A DNA stretch of 20,894 nt from an uncultured Lentisphaeria bacterium (GCA_905211485.1 CAJMAW010000048.1:1-20894); one strand, 5' to 3'. Positions 1 through 8,188 are shown, numbered from the stretch's first letter. The notes: generated by a model not told the origin, from the sequence alone. Translations and numbers: made by a program.

Positions 1-504
1 GCGTTTTCTAATATGAAACCGGCAGTAACGCTGGAAATGATCCGCCGTTCGGCCGGGATCCATATCCGGCACATCGCCACTTCCGGCGATCCCTTTGAAT
101 ACGGCAGCGCCCGGCCTCTGGACTTCGGTCACTGGGCCGCACACAAGATAGAAATGCTTTCCGGAGGACGGATCGGACACGGCGAAGCGGTGGGAATGGG
201 CCTTCTCATCGACACGCTGTATGCGCAGATGAAAGGAATCGCCCCGGCTTCGGTCTTTGAAAGTCTGCGGAAACTGCTGGAGGCGTTCCGTCTTCCCTTC
301 CACACGGAGCTGCTCGAAATGCGCTCTTCTTCCGGCGGACGCGCCGTTCTGGAGGGAATCGAAGAATTCCGCGAACATCTCGGAGGACTCCTCCACATCA
401 CGCTCCCGACCGCGCTCGGATCCAAAACGGAAGTCCATGAACTCGATCCCCTTCTTCTGGAAAAAGCCATCGCCGAACTCATCCGCCTGAAAACACGGAA
501 GTGA
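1..504 (+). CDS. eboD: EboD, 3-dehydroquinate synthase-like protein of the ebo cluster (3' part only)
   Basis: The reading frame is open from base 1, so the N-terminal half lies outside the window. The visible 167 residues are the C-terminal helical domain of a sugar-phosphate cyclase of the dehydroquinate synthase family. Seen here are LDFGHWAAHKIE and HGEAVGMGL, which match the metal-binding LNFGHxxGHAIE and HGEAVAxGM motifs of that family. It is assigned as EboD rather than AroB because the next gene, 7 bases downstream, is recognisably EboE and the two are neighbours in ebo clusters. In that system (named from cyanobacterial and pseudomonad work) the genes are linked to moving or processing a prenylated or aromatic metabolite across the inner membrane; the exact reaction of EboD is unknown. 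The alternative, a plain aroB, is less likely given the neighbour. The internal ATG at base 13 is not the true start. Confidence 0.8.
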   Translation, partial: AFSNMKPAVTLEMIRRSAGIHIRHIATSGDPFEYGSARPLDFGHWAAHKIEMLSGGRIGHGEAVGMGLLIDTLYAQMKGIAPASVFESLRKLLEAFRLPFHTELLEMRSSSGGRAVLEGIEEFREHLGGLLHITLPTALGSKTEVHELDPLLLEKAIAELIRLKTRK

Positions 505-511
505 CCCGACC

Positions 512-1675
512 ATGTACAGACCCCCATTTCATTTCTGTCACTGCATGAACATCTTCCCCGGAACTGCCCTGGAGGATAAAATCGCCACCTTCACTCATTC
601 CCTGCCGAAAATCCGCGCACTCATCCCGGGAGCGGAAGAAAAGCCTTTTGCGGCGGGACTCTGGCTCGGGGCGGACGCCGTTTCCCGTCTGATCAAGACC
701 CGGCAGGAAGCGGATTTCGCGGATTTCGCGCGGAGTCTCGGATTCTACGCATTCACGGCAAATGCCTTCCCTTACGGGACGTTTCACGGGACAAAGGTCA
801 AAACCAGCGTCTACTGTCCGGACTGGTCCGACAGCGCCAGACTCGAATACACTCTTGCAGTTGCCCGTGTGCTGGCGCATTTCCTTCCGGACGAATCCGT
901 CGAAGGCTCCGTCAGCACCCTTCCCGGCGCATACAAGACCTTCCCGCGGGAAAAGCTTCCCCTCCTTGCGGACAAGATCCTCAAGGCGGCGGAAGCGCTG
1001 AAAAAACTACGCAGGGAAAGCGGCCGGACCATCCGCCTGGCATTTGAAATGGAGCCGGACTGCCTCTGGGAATCGCCTCGGGAATTCGCCTCCTTTTACG
1101 ATCGCTTTCTGCGCGACAGCGATGCGGCGGAATTCATCGGAGTCTGTTACGACACCTGCCATCAGGAGCTTCTCGGCGGGACGCCCGGCGCAGGACTGGA
1201 TTTCCTGTCCGAAAACGGAATTCCTGTCCCGAAAATCCAGATCAGCGCGGCGTTGCGAAGCACGAACGAATCCGGAAGAAAAACTCTCGGGGCCCATTTC
1301 CTGGACCCGGTGTACCTGCATCAGACGCGCATTGTAGATTCCGGCGGCATCCTGCGGAAATGGGACGATCTCCCCGACGCACTCGCATCGGAAAGTCTTC
1401 ACGATCCATGGACGGTTCATTTTCACATTCCCGTCTTTCTCGAAGACCTCCCCGGCGGGCTCCGGAGCGCCAATGCCGAGCTTCTGGCCGTCATCGAACG
1501 TCTCCGGCGCACCCCCTCACTCTGCGGCGCACTTGAAATCGAAACCTATTCCTACAACGTTCTGCCCGAATTCGTCAGAAGCCGTTCCGTGGAGGATTCC
1601 ATGGCGCACGAAATGCGCTGGCTCCTGGAAAGACTCGGACATGGAAGTGGAACCGAACGGGAAAACAAGCTCTGA
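512..1675 (+). CDS. eboE: EboE, TIM-barrel (xylose isomerase-like) metabolite traffic protein
   Basis: This 387-residue protein matches the EboE family by recall: near the N-terminus it has YRPPFHFCHCMNIFPGTAL, then the family-typical stretch FTANAFPYGTFHGTKVK (about residues 89-105), CPDW and GSVSTLPGAYK. EboE proteins resemble AP-endonuclease/xylose-isomerase TIM barrels; acidic and histidine residues such as EMEPDCLWE and CYDTCHQE fit the usual metal-binding positions of that fold. Its catalytic activity is not established in any organism known to me. The ATG lies 7 bases after the eboD stop, which supports one transcript. Later acidic/His positions (HFHIPVF, ALEIETYSYNVLP) complete the barrel. 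The C-terminus is unremarkable. A short 9-base tandem duplication around 712-729 encodes ADFADFA. Confidence 0.85.
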   Translation: MYRPPFHFCHCMNIFPGTALEDKIATFTHSLPKIRALIPGAEEKPFAAGLWLGADAVSRLIKTRQEADFADFARSLGFYAFTANAFPYGTFHGTKVKTSVYCPDWSDSARLEYTLAVARVLAHFLPDESVEGSVSTLPGAYKTFPREKLPLLADKILKAAEALKKLRRESGRTIRLAFEMEPDCLWESPREFASFYDRFLRDSDAAEFIGVCYDTCHQELLGGTPGAGLDFLSENGIPVPKIQISAALRSTNESGRKTLGAHFLDPVYLHQTRIVDSGGILRKWDDLPDALASESLHDPWTVHFHIPVFLEDLPGGLRSANAELLAVIERLRRTPSLCGALEIETYSYNVLPEFVRSRSVEDSMAHEMRWLLERLGHGSGTERENKL

Positions 1676-1703
1676 AAAACGGACGGATACGGATCTTTCT
1701 GAA

Positions 1704-2216
1704 ATGAACCGGTTACTCCTATATAACATTGTCCTCGTCGCGCCGGAAATTCCCCAGAACACAGGGAACATCGGGCGGATCGCCTGCTGCACGGGATGCC
1801 GTCTGCACCTGGTGAAACCGCTCGGCTTCTTCCTGGAAGACAAATACCTGAAACGCGCCGGCATGGATTACTGGAAACATGTGGATGCCGTCATTCACGA
1901 GTCCTGGAGCGATTTTCTGAAATCCGCAGGGGACGCGCCGATGTATTTCTATTCAACCCGTGCGAAACGCTCCTTCTGGGACTGCCCGATGGAGCCGGGC
2001 GCATATCTGATCTTCGGAAGCGAAAGCCGCGGCCTTCCGGAAGAAATCCACGCCTCTTATCCGGAAAGATTCTATACCATTCCGATGCCCGGAAACTTTC
2101 ACAGGAGTCTGAATCTTGCGAACTCCGTTGCCGTGGCTGTCTATGAAGGGCTGCGCCGGAACCTTGCTGTGCGCGGGTGGAAGAGTGGCGGAGAAGGAGA
2201 ACACACCGGATCATGA
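1704..2216 (+). CDS. trmL: TrmL, tRNA (cytidine/uridine-34 2'-O)-methyltransferase, SPOUT family
   Basis: The product methylates the 2'-O of the wobble nucleotide 34 of certain leucine tRNAs, using S-adenosylmethionine, in the cytoplasm. It has the short SPOUT layout without an RNA-binding extension. Visible motifs are PEIPQNTGNIGR near the N-terminus, LIFGSESRGLPEE in the middle, and IPMPGNFHRSLNLANSVAVAVYE at the C-terminus, which forms the knotted cofactor site. From ATG 1704 the protein is 170 residues, near the roughly 155-160 usual for TrmL. An in-frame ATG at 1641 would add 21 residues and overlap eboE by 35 bases; 1704 is chosen because family homology begins right after it, although neither start has a strong ribosome site. 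The stop overlaps the next start (ATGA), so translation is probably coupled. Confidence 0.9.
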   Translation: MNRLLLYNIVLVAPEIPQNTGNIGRIACCTGCRLHLVKPLGFFLEDKYLKRAGMDYWKHVDAVIHESWSDFLKSAGDAPMYFYSTRAKRSFWDCPMEPGAYLIFGSESRGLPEEIHASYPERFYTIPMPGNFHRSLNLANSVAVAVYEGLRRNLAVRGWKSGGEGEHTGS

Positions 2217-3286
2217 ACTTTCCCGCTTCCCTCAAGAAGAATGCCCGTTTTCTTGTCTTCCTGCTGAAGATCGGCATCATGCTGCTGATTTTCTACTGGG
2301 TGCTGAAAGATTCGGGCAGTTTTGCCTCTCATCTGCTGCATGCGGATCCGCGCTGGCTGATTCCGGCTGTTCTCTGCCTGGCGCTTCAGACGCTGCTGAG
2401 CTTTCTCCGCTGGGGGATGCTGCTGCAGGGGCTGGGGGTGAAACTCTCCTTCCGGGAATTGACATCTCTCGGGATGCTGGGGATGTTTTTTTCTCTGGTG
2501 ATTCCCGGCGGCGCGGTGGGAGGGGATCTCATCAAGGCGGGAATTCTGGCCGGACGTTCACCGGAGGGGAAAAAGTTTCATGGAGTGTTTTCAATCATCA
2601 CGGACAGAATCATCGGAATGATGGCGCTTTTTTCCTTCACGCTGCTCTTTTCGCTGCTCTTTCTGGAACGGATCCGGGCACTGCGGAGCGATTTGCGCTA
2701 TCTGGTCTTCTTTCTGATGATCCTCTCGGCGGGCGGACTCTGTGCAGGCGCGGGCATGTGGATGCATGAGATTCTTTTCCGCCCGCGTTTCATGCGCCGT
2801 CTGCTGGAATGGGGGGATGCCATCGGGAAAAACGTGTTTTCCAACACGATTGAGGCGCTGCAGCTCTACCGGGAGAACTGGGCGCTTCCGCTCCGGGCGT
2901 TCGCGCTGAGCTTTTTTCTCATGGTGCCGCTCCTGATTCTGGCGCTTTTCTTTTCGGTGAAGGCGACGGAAGGAGCAACGAGGCTTTCCACTTCCCCCCC
3001 CTCCTCTTCCGCCGCCGCTTCAGAAGGCGCCGGAGCAGGATTCTCCGACTGCGTTCTGGCATCCACGCTGAGCAACACGGCTTCCGCCATCCCTCTGACG
3101 CCCGGGGGACTCGGCACCCGCGACTACGTCTCCAAGGGAATGCTTCTGAGCGGCGGCGCAAGCGAACCCAACGCCACGGCGGCCACTCTTCTTTTCAGCG
3201 CGATCAGCATTCTGATCTCCCTTTCCGGCGCCTTTTTCTTCCTTCCCGGAACAGGACTTCGCAAAACTTGCAGAAAAAGGACTTGA
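2213..3286 (+). CDS. Flippase-like integral membrane protein (LPG synthase TM region / UPF0104 family)
   Basis: The 357-residue product has about eight hydrophobic segments, beginning LVFLLKIGIMLLIFYWVL. It carries family signatures: MFFSLVIPGGAVGGDLIKAG around residues 90-110 and the late motif IPLTPGGLGTRDY. Members are the membrane domain found in MprF-type lipid flippases and in many stand-alone proteins next to glycolipid genes; the substrate here is unknown. The chosen ATG overlaps the trmL stop in the arrangement ATGA, with AAGGAG at 2194-2199. A GTG at 2177 would extend it by 12 arginine-rich residues. Odd point: between two late membrane segments there is a low-complexity Ser/Pro/Ala/Gly insert (about residues 260-278), encoded by a C-rich tract at 2990-3045, which most relatives lack as far as I recall. 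It could handle an ebo product or a glycolipid; that is speculation. Confidence 0.82.
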   Translation: MNFPASLKKNARFLVFLLKIGIMLLIFYWVLKDSGSFASHLLHADPRWLIPAVLCLALQTLLSFLRWGMLLQGLGVKLSFRELTSLGMLGMFFSLVIPGGAVGGDLIKAGILAGRSPEGKKFHGVFSIITDRIIGMMALFSFTLLFSLLFLERIRALRSDLRYLVFFLMILSAGGLCAGAGMWMHEILFRPRFMRRLLEWGDAIGKNVFSNTIEALQLYRENWALPLRAFALSFFLMVPLLILALFFSVKATEGATRLSTSPPSSSAAASEGAGAGFSDCVLASTLSNTASAIPLTPGGLGTRDYVSKGMLLSGGASEPNATAATLLFSAISILISLSGAFFFLPGTGLRKTCRKRT

Positions 3287-3619
3287 TTTTCAGAAGAAGA
3301 TCATTATTAGTAACCGGATTGAATCCCAGAAGGAAGAGGACGGAAGAATAAGGGAAACGCCCCGGGAAGAAAATCATGCCGGACAGTCAGCATTGACATT
3401 GCCTGAACAGGGGGTCACTGTACAGCGAAGAAACTGTGCGCCGGTTTCCCGGGAGCGGCAGGGAGGAATGACTGACTCCGCACTCCGTCGGAAGTCATGA
3501 GGAAGAATGCTTCGAATCTTCCCGCTTCCCCGTGCCGGAAGAAAGCAGCGGGGACACAAGGGAAGAAAAAAAACAAGAAGGCATTCAGGAAGCTTGAAGC
3601 AAGGGAGAAAAGAACAATC
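3287..3619. other. Intergenic region without a supported gene
   Basis: This 333-base stretch separates the ebo/trmL transcript from the phosphatase gene. No hairpin followed by a T-run ends the upstream operon. A TTGACA box at 3393-3398 is present but has no convincing -10 partner at 16-18 bases. A 10-codon frame (3468-3500) starts behind GGGAGG and its TGA overlaps an in-frame upstream ATG (3497) of the phosphatase; the spacing to the Shine-Dalgarno is too short for confidence. The stretch 3497-3620 is in frame with the phosphatase but encodes an odd lysine-rich peptide, and it is treated here as leader. Confidence 0.5.
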
Positions 3620-4495
3620 GTGGCCAATCCCATCAGGACACAGAAGATCGATATGGATACCTTCTCCGCGGGGGAGGATTCTTCCGGTTCCGCCTTCATG
3701 GACGATTTCCGCCGGAAATATTTCCGGCATGGAAACACCCATTCGGCCGTCCTGCCGCACAAAATCGCGGCGGACTCGCATTCCGGATTCATACGTTCTT
3801 CCAATGAGGACAGTTATGCCTACTATGTCAATCAGGAGAATGGACAGACCCTCATGGCGGTAGCGGACGGAATCGGCGGCCATGAAAACGGGGACATTGC
3901 CAGTTATCTCACGATGAAAATGCTGATCTCCTCCTGGCGGGAATTTCAGTGCCGCGGGGAACTGGAGTCGGAAGCGGTCCGGGAATTTCTCCGCAACGAG
4001 CTTGAGGAGATCAACTCTGCCATCTACCAGATCAATGCCGAATACAATGTGGCGTATCCGATGGGGACGACCATCGCGGCGGCGGCAGTTCTTCAGGACA
4101 GCATTGTCACAGCCCATGCCGGGGACAGCCGTGTGTACAGGCTCCGGGAAAAGAAGCTGAAACGACTGACGGAAGATCACAGTTTTGTTGCCGAACTCAT
4201 CCGCAGCGGAGCCATCACGGAAGAAGACGCGCTGACTCATCCTTACGCCCACGTCATTTCAAAGTCCATCGGGCCCGTTCCGGCGCTGGAACCGGAAATC
4301 AATGTGTACGATTATCAGACCGGAGACAAGGTCCTGGTCTGCACGGACGGGCTCATGCTGCATCTTTCTGACGATGAAATCCGCAGCATTCTCATCACCG
4401 CTTCCAATCCGGCGGCGGCGGCGAAAAAAATGCTGAACACGACTCTCCGCAAAGGCGGCGGCGACAATGTCACAATCGTCTGTCTCTCCGACTGA
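3620..4495 (+). CDS. PP2C-type serine/threonine protein phosphatase
   Basis: The protein is a stand-alone cytoplasmic metal-dependent phosphatase of the bacterial PP2C (Stp/PrpC) type. All core motifs are present in order: RSSNEDSY, VADGIGGHENGD, GTTIAAAAV, AHAGDSRVYRLR, LTEDHSF, ISKSIG, VLVCTDGLM and GGGDNVTIV. The aspartates in NED, ADG, TDG and GDN that bind the two Mn/Mg ions are all kept, so it should be active. Such enzymes usually reverse Hanks-type kinase phosphorylation; no kinase is in this window. The start is uncertain. GTG 3620 has GGGAG at 3603-3607 upstream; ATG 3653 is almost as good; ATG 3497 would add a Lys/Arg-rich leader unlike the family. The 3' end overlaps the next gene by 29 bases, so the two are probably co-translated. 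Confidence 0.9.
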   Translation: MANPIRTQKIDMDTFSAGEDSSGSAFMDDFRRKYFRHGNTHSAVLPHKIAADSHSGFIRSSNEDSYAYYVNQENGQTLMAVADGIGGHENGDIASYLTMKMLISSWREFQCRGELESEAVREFLRNELEEINSAIYQINAEYNVAYPMGTTIAAAAVLQDSIVTAHAGDSRVYRLREKKLKRLTEDHSFVAELIRSGAITEEDALTHPYAHVISKSIGPVPALEPEINVYDYQTGDKVLVCTDGLMLHLSDDEIRSILITASNPAAAAKKMLNTTLRKGGGDNVTIVCLSD

Positions 4496-6671
4496 TCCGA
4501 GTTTCTTCTCCGCCTCCTCCGGGCGGAATGAGGATCTTTCCCCCTCTTCCGGACTTGCTTCCTCCCCTGTATCCGGCGATGGCGGGGGGGAAGGAGGGAT
4601 CCGGGATCTTCTTCTGCCGGCGGCGGCGTTATGCGCGGGGATTCTGCTGCGGATTTTCTTTCTGCTCGACTTCGCCGCCCTGCCGCTGATGGATCACGTC
4701 ATCGGGCCCGACGTGTCCGAATACAACGCGCGTGCCCTGGCCATTCTGAACGGGCAGATCTTCTCTCCGCAGACGGAAATTCACGCTCCGCTCTACTCCT
4801 GCTTCCTGGCCGGACTTCTGAAGATCACGGGCATGGACTATTTTTACGTCCGTCTTCTTCAAAGCGTGTTCACTCTGCTTTTTTCCGCGCTTCCGCTCTA
4901 CTGGATTCTCAGGGACAACTTCAGGGAGGAGGATGCCTACGGGGATTTCCGGAAACACACGCCCATAGTCTTTCTGTTTCTTTTCTGCCTGTACCCGCCG
5001 TTTGCCGCCATTCAGGGGGAGCTGCTCTGCGAGAATCTGCTTCTGGGGCTGCTTTCGCTCTGCATGTTTTTCACGCACCGTTTTTTCTTTTCGTATTACG
5101 AGGACTACACGGTGCACCGGGGGAACGCGTTTTTCCTCTGCGCGGCGGGTCTGACAGCTTCGCTGGCGCTCCTGACGCATCCGGGTTCGGTTCTGTTTGT
5201 TCTGCTTCTGTCGCTCTGGATTCTCTGGAATCTGGAACTTCCGGATCCGGGAAACAGGAAGCAGAGAAAGCGGACGCTCTGCGTCTTTCTGCTTTTTCTT
5301 TCTCTGACGGTCTTCTTACCCCTTGCGTATTCCGCGGAAAATTTCCGCCGGAACGGAGATTTTGTCTTTGTCCAGGGGAACGGCGGATTCAATTTCTGGC
5401 TCGGCAACGGGGACGGAGCCGACGGGAGCTGCCGTCTTTCCCCGGGCCCGGAATGGGAGAAGATCCACAGCGACGCCGAAGACCTCTCCCTGAAAACCGG
5501 CAGAAGCACGGACCGCATCTTTCTGGAGCGGGCTTTCCGCGAGATCGGCGAACATCCGTTCCAATGGGCCGGACTCCTCTTCAGAAAGGCTTTCCTGACC
5601 CTGAGTTACGAGGAACTCACAAGCTGGTCGGACATCTCTCCTCTGAAGGCCACGTTCATCCACCGTTATCTCTATCCTTTTTTCGCCTTTGCCGCCCTTC
5701 CCGGACTCCTGGCGCTGGCAGGAGGGATTTTTTCATGGCGTTTCCGTGAAAACTTCGCACTGTTTCTGCTGCTTTTCCTGGCCACCTGGCTTCTGTGCAC
5801 GCTCACGGTGACAAGCGGGAGATACCGGATCCCGCTCGTGGCGGCCATGCTGGCCTTCGCTGCGTATTTTTTCTGCATGATTCCCTGGATCTGCAAAAAA
5901 GGGAAACGCCTGGGATTCTATCTCTTTTTTCTTCCGTTTGCGCTGCTTGCGGTTTTCGGATGCAGGGTGCCGGACAACAGAAAACGCCAGGAAGCGCATC
6001 TGCAGCACATTCTGGGCGAGGCCTGGTTGGAGGCGGGGAATCCTGCCAGAGCTCAGGAATGCCTGCTTCTGGCCCTGCCGGAATACGGAAACTGGGAACG
6101 CATCCCGAATCTTCTGGGACGCATCCGCTGCGATCTGGGCGACGTCCCGGGAGCCCTCCGGATCTTTCAGGACACCATGGAAAAATTCCCCGATTCCTAC
6201 TACGCCTACATGAATTACGCCTCCATCCTCGCTGACGGCAACCGTTTCCAGGAAGCCGGGAAATACTATGACAAAGCCTTGGCGCTCCGCAGAGAGAATC
6301 CCCCCGCCGTTCTGCTCTACAATCTGGGTGAACTCGAACACCGTCAGGGACACAGCGCGGCCGCGGCGGACTTCTACCGCGCCGCGCTGAGCAAGGAACC
6401 GGCCAACCGGAAGGCCCTGAACAATTACGGATCCATCCTCATGGAAACCGGCCGTCTGGAAGAGGCGGAGGACTGTTTCCGGAAAGCCATTGCTCTCGAA
6501 CCCGGCAACCCGCGTCTCCGCCTGAATCTGGCGCTGGTGCTGCATCTGCAGGGGAGAAACCGTGAATCGCGGGACGTCACGGAGGCTGTGCTGAAACGGA
6601 ATCCGGATCTCCCGCAGGCGGAGAATATGATGAGACTCCTCGACCAGGAGTCCGGCAGTCCTCCACGCTGA
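4467..6671 (+). CDS. GT-C membrane glycosyltransferase (family 39-like) fused to C-terminal TPR repeats
   Basis: The 734-residue protein has two parts. Residues about 45-500 are a multi-pass membrane domain of the PMT/ArnT-like GT-C fold. An acidic first loop (GPDVSEYNARALAILNG) and APLYSCFLAGLLKI correspond to the catalytic-loop region, and an extracytoplasmic NGGFNFWLGNGDGADG patch is typical of this group. Residues about 509-730 form five or six TPR units, with repeats such as LLGRIRCDLGDVPGALRIF, NYASILADGNRFQEAGKYY and NYGSILMETGRLEEAEDCF. Family enzymes move a sugar from a polyprenyl-phosphate donor to a protein or lipid on the outer face of the inner membrane; donor and acceptor are unknown here. 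The first 40 residues are Ser/Gly-rich and disordered. The start lies inside the phosphatase gene, which hints at joint expression with it. No alternative start before the first membrane segment looked better. Confidence 0.85.
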   Translation: MSQSSVSPTDPSFFSASSGRNEDLSPSSGLASSPVSGDGGGEGGIRDLLLPAAALCAGILLRIFFLLDFAALPLMDHVIGPDVSEYNARALAILNGQIFSPQTEIHAPLYSCFLAGLLKITGMDYFYVRLLQSVFTLLFSALPLYWILRDNFREEDAYGDFRKHTPIVFLFLFCLYPPFAAIQGELLCENLLLGLLSLCMFFTHRFFFSYYEDYTVHRGNAFFLCAAGLTASLALLTHPGSVLFVLLLSLWILWNLELPDPGNRKQRKRTLCVFLLFLSLTVFLPLAYSAENFRRNGDFVFVQGNGGFNFWLGNGDGADGSCRLSPGPEWEKIHSDAEDLSLKTGRSTDRIFLERAFREIGEHPFQWAGLLFRKAFLTLSYEELTSWSDISPLKATFIHRYLYPFFAFAALPGLLALAGGIFSWRFRENFALFLLLFLATWLLCTLTVTSGRYRIPLVAAMLAFAAYFFCMIPWICKKGKRLGFYLFFLPFALLAVFGCRVPDNRKRQEAHLQHILGEAWLEAGNPARAQECLLLALPEYGNWERIPNLLGRIRCDLGDVPGALRIFQDTMEKFPDSYYAYMNYASILADGNRFQEAGKYYDKALALRRENPPAVLLYNLGELEHRQGHSAAAADFYRAALSKEPANRKALNNYGSILMETGRLEEAEDCFRKAIALEPGNPRLRLNLALVLHLQGRNRESRDVTEAVLKRNPDLPQAENMMRLLDQESGSPPR

Positions 6672-6725
6672 CAGGAAGTTTCTGCTGCATCCTATGGAGT
6701 CTGATTTTTTCCTCCCCGACTTCCC

Positions 6726-7235
6726 TCAGATTCTTCTGCTGTCGTAAGCCCATTGGAGCAGAGCCTGGCGCTGTCTCGGACGACAGGAAAGATCCCCGGC
6801 AGGACAATTCCAGTGAATTTGCGCGACATGGCGGAGCATGGCTTTCCAGCGCCGGATCTGCCGTTCGTCGTCCGGACAGCGCCTGCCCGCGTAATAGCGG
6901 CAGTACCACTGGAACCAGCCTCTGGGATCCTCCGGGTAAATCCAGCCTTTCCGCCGCCAGAGGGAGAGAGGAGTGGAAGCGAGAACGCCGAAAAAATTCT
7001 GTTCAGGATCATGTTTTTCAGGACAGAGACGAGCTTTTTCAAACCAGTCTTCCGGGAATTCCGCGGAGCAGTCGGTCATGTATTTTCCTCCGAAGACGCC
7101 GAGCTCAAGCATTTTCTTCGGAGTCAGCTCGGGATGAAAATCGGGATGAAAGTTCCTTCCCGGGGGTTCGCTCAGAAAATAGTGATAGCCCTGCTGCATC
7201 AGATCGTTGACAATGATTTCTCGTTTCCGGATCAT
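6726..7235 (-). CDS. Conserved hypothetical protein, aromatic/Arg-rich (about 170 residues)
   Basis: The 169-residue product resembles a conserved family that I recall from scattered bacteria and fungi and that has no assigned function. The recurring core is visible: PGRNFHPDFHPELTPKKML, LGVFGGKYMTDC, FFGVLASTPLSLWRRKGWI, DPRGWFQWYCRYYAGRR and RQRQALLQWAYDSR. There is no signal peptide or membrane segment, so it should be cytoplasmic. It is rich in Trp, Tyr and Arg, which suggests a compact or nucleic-acid-related protein, but that is only a guess. Its ATG overlaps the lipocalin stop by four bases, so the two are translated from one minus-strand message. It converges with the glycosyltransferase gene, 54 bases away. 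No terminator was recognised in that gap. Confidence 0.82.
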   Translation of the reverse strand: MIRKREIIVNDLMQQGYHYFLSEPPGRNFHPDFHPELTPKKMLELGVFGGKYMTDCSAEFPEDWFEKARLCPEKHDPEQNFFGVLASTPLSLWRRKGWIYPEDPRGWFQWYCRYYAGRRCPDDERQIRRWKAMLRHVAQIHWNCPAGDLSCRPRQRQALLQWAYDSRRI

Positions 7236-7846
7236 TGCGGCCCGTCTCCTCCGCTTCCGGCGCCGCCCTGAGCGTCCGTCTTCGCCTCTCCGGCGGAAGA
7301 ATTTTTCTCCTGCCGGGGATATTCCAGGCGCTCGACATCGAATCCCCAGTCCCGGCAGCGGGAAAGATACTGTTCCAGTCTTCCCTCCTCCGGCAGTTCC
7401 GGAGTCCGGGAAAGGATCCAGAGATAGTCCCTGCTGGAAGACGTCACGATCGCGGAGGAATAATCAGCTTCCAGCAGGATTACGCGGTAATCTCCGCTGA
7501 AGGGGGCAAAGAAGGTGACTTCCAGCTCCGCGGTTCCGGGATCCGCGTTCTTTTTCCATTTCGCGCGGCCTTCGGCGCTTTTCTTCTTCCCGGAACGCAT
7601 GCCGGAATTCAGGACTTTGACAGTCCCGTCCGGATTCAGAGAGTATTCGGCAACGACAAAATCCAGATCGCGTTCAAAACGGTGCGGCAGTCTTGCGATT
7701 TCATACCATCTGCCCATATAGCGTTCCGCATCGAAATTCCGCACCGCGGGGATGGACGCGGTCGAATCCGCGTGAAAACATCCCGTCAGCAGGGCAAGAG
7801 GCAGAGAGAACAGGAAGAAACGTGCATTTTTCCTTGTGATTTTCAT
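7232..7846 (-). CDS. blc: Blc-type outer-membrane lipocalin lipoprotein
   Basis: The product is 204 residues. It has a lysine-rich start, a hydrophobic segment (FFLFSLPLALL) and a lipobox LLTGC with the acylated cysteine at residue 23. The mature part opens with the lipocalin signature region containing GRWYEIARLPHRFER (G45, W47, Y48), followed by YSLNPDGTVKVLN and late strands such as YLWILSRTPELP. These match bacterial lipocalin Blc, which binds fatty acids or lysophospholipids at the outer membrane and is often stress-induced. The C-terminal tail of about 25 residues is Gly/Ala-rich and not conserved. ATG 7846 is chosen because it gives a proper signal peptide and has GGGGGA 9 bases upstream; a longer frame upstream would add 36 basic residues. 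It is translationally coupled to the following gene. Confidence 0.92.
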   Translation of the reverse strand: MKITRKNARFFLFSLPLALLTGCFHADSTASIPAVRNFDAERYMGRWYEIARLPHRFERDLDFVVAEYSLNPDGTVKVLNSGMRSGKKKSAEGRAKWKKNADPGTAELEVTFFAPFSGDYRVILLEADYSSAIVTSSSRDYLWILSRTPELPEEGRLEQYLSRCRDWGFDVERLEYPRQEKNSSAGEAKTDAQGGAGSGGDGPQ

Positions 7847-8188
7847 TTGTGGGAATCCCCCTTTTTGTCTGTTTGATTTTCCGTGCGGAGAACGTATCCG
7901 ATCCGGCTTCCTTTGTTTCTGCTTCTGTCTTCCTTCCTCTTTCCGTCCATTCATCTTCCGGAGTGCGGGAGAGAAGAGATGAGGAAGAAAGCATAGAGAG
8001 AAAGCGAAGGAAAGTCCGCCATGGGGATCAATCTACATGATCCCCCTTCTTTTTTCAAGCGCCTTCTCCGAACGAAAGGCGGGGGAGAAAACGGGAAGCG
8101 GAGAATCCGGACAGAAACAAGAGGATGCCGGGAGAAAAGCGAAACGGCATGGGAGAAAGCATTTTTTGAAAATAAATTCCGGAAAAAC
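7847..8188. other. Divergent intergenic region with a pyrimidine-to-purine switch
   Basis: This region separates the minus-strand lipocalin from the plus-strand rpmA. On the plus strand, about 7855-7970 is strongly pyrimidine-rich and about 7972-8180 strongly purine-rich, so both outgoing transcripts would have purine-rich leaders. No protein-coding frame here is convincing; a 72-residue frame at 8021-8239 runs through the rpmA promoter and has low-complexity sequence. No promoter for the lipocalin was recognised. Confidence 0.5.

Noticed and set aside
3468..3500. Ten-codon leader peptide coupled to an upstream phosphatase start
   Set aside because: GGGAGG is almost touching the ATG, so initiation is doubtful; no conserved run of one amino acid suggests attenuation.
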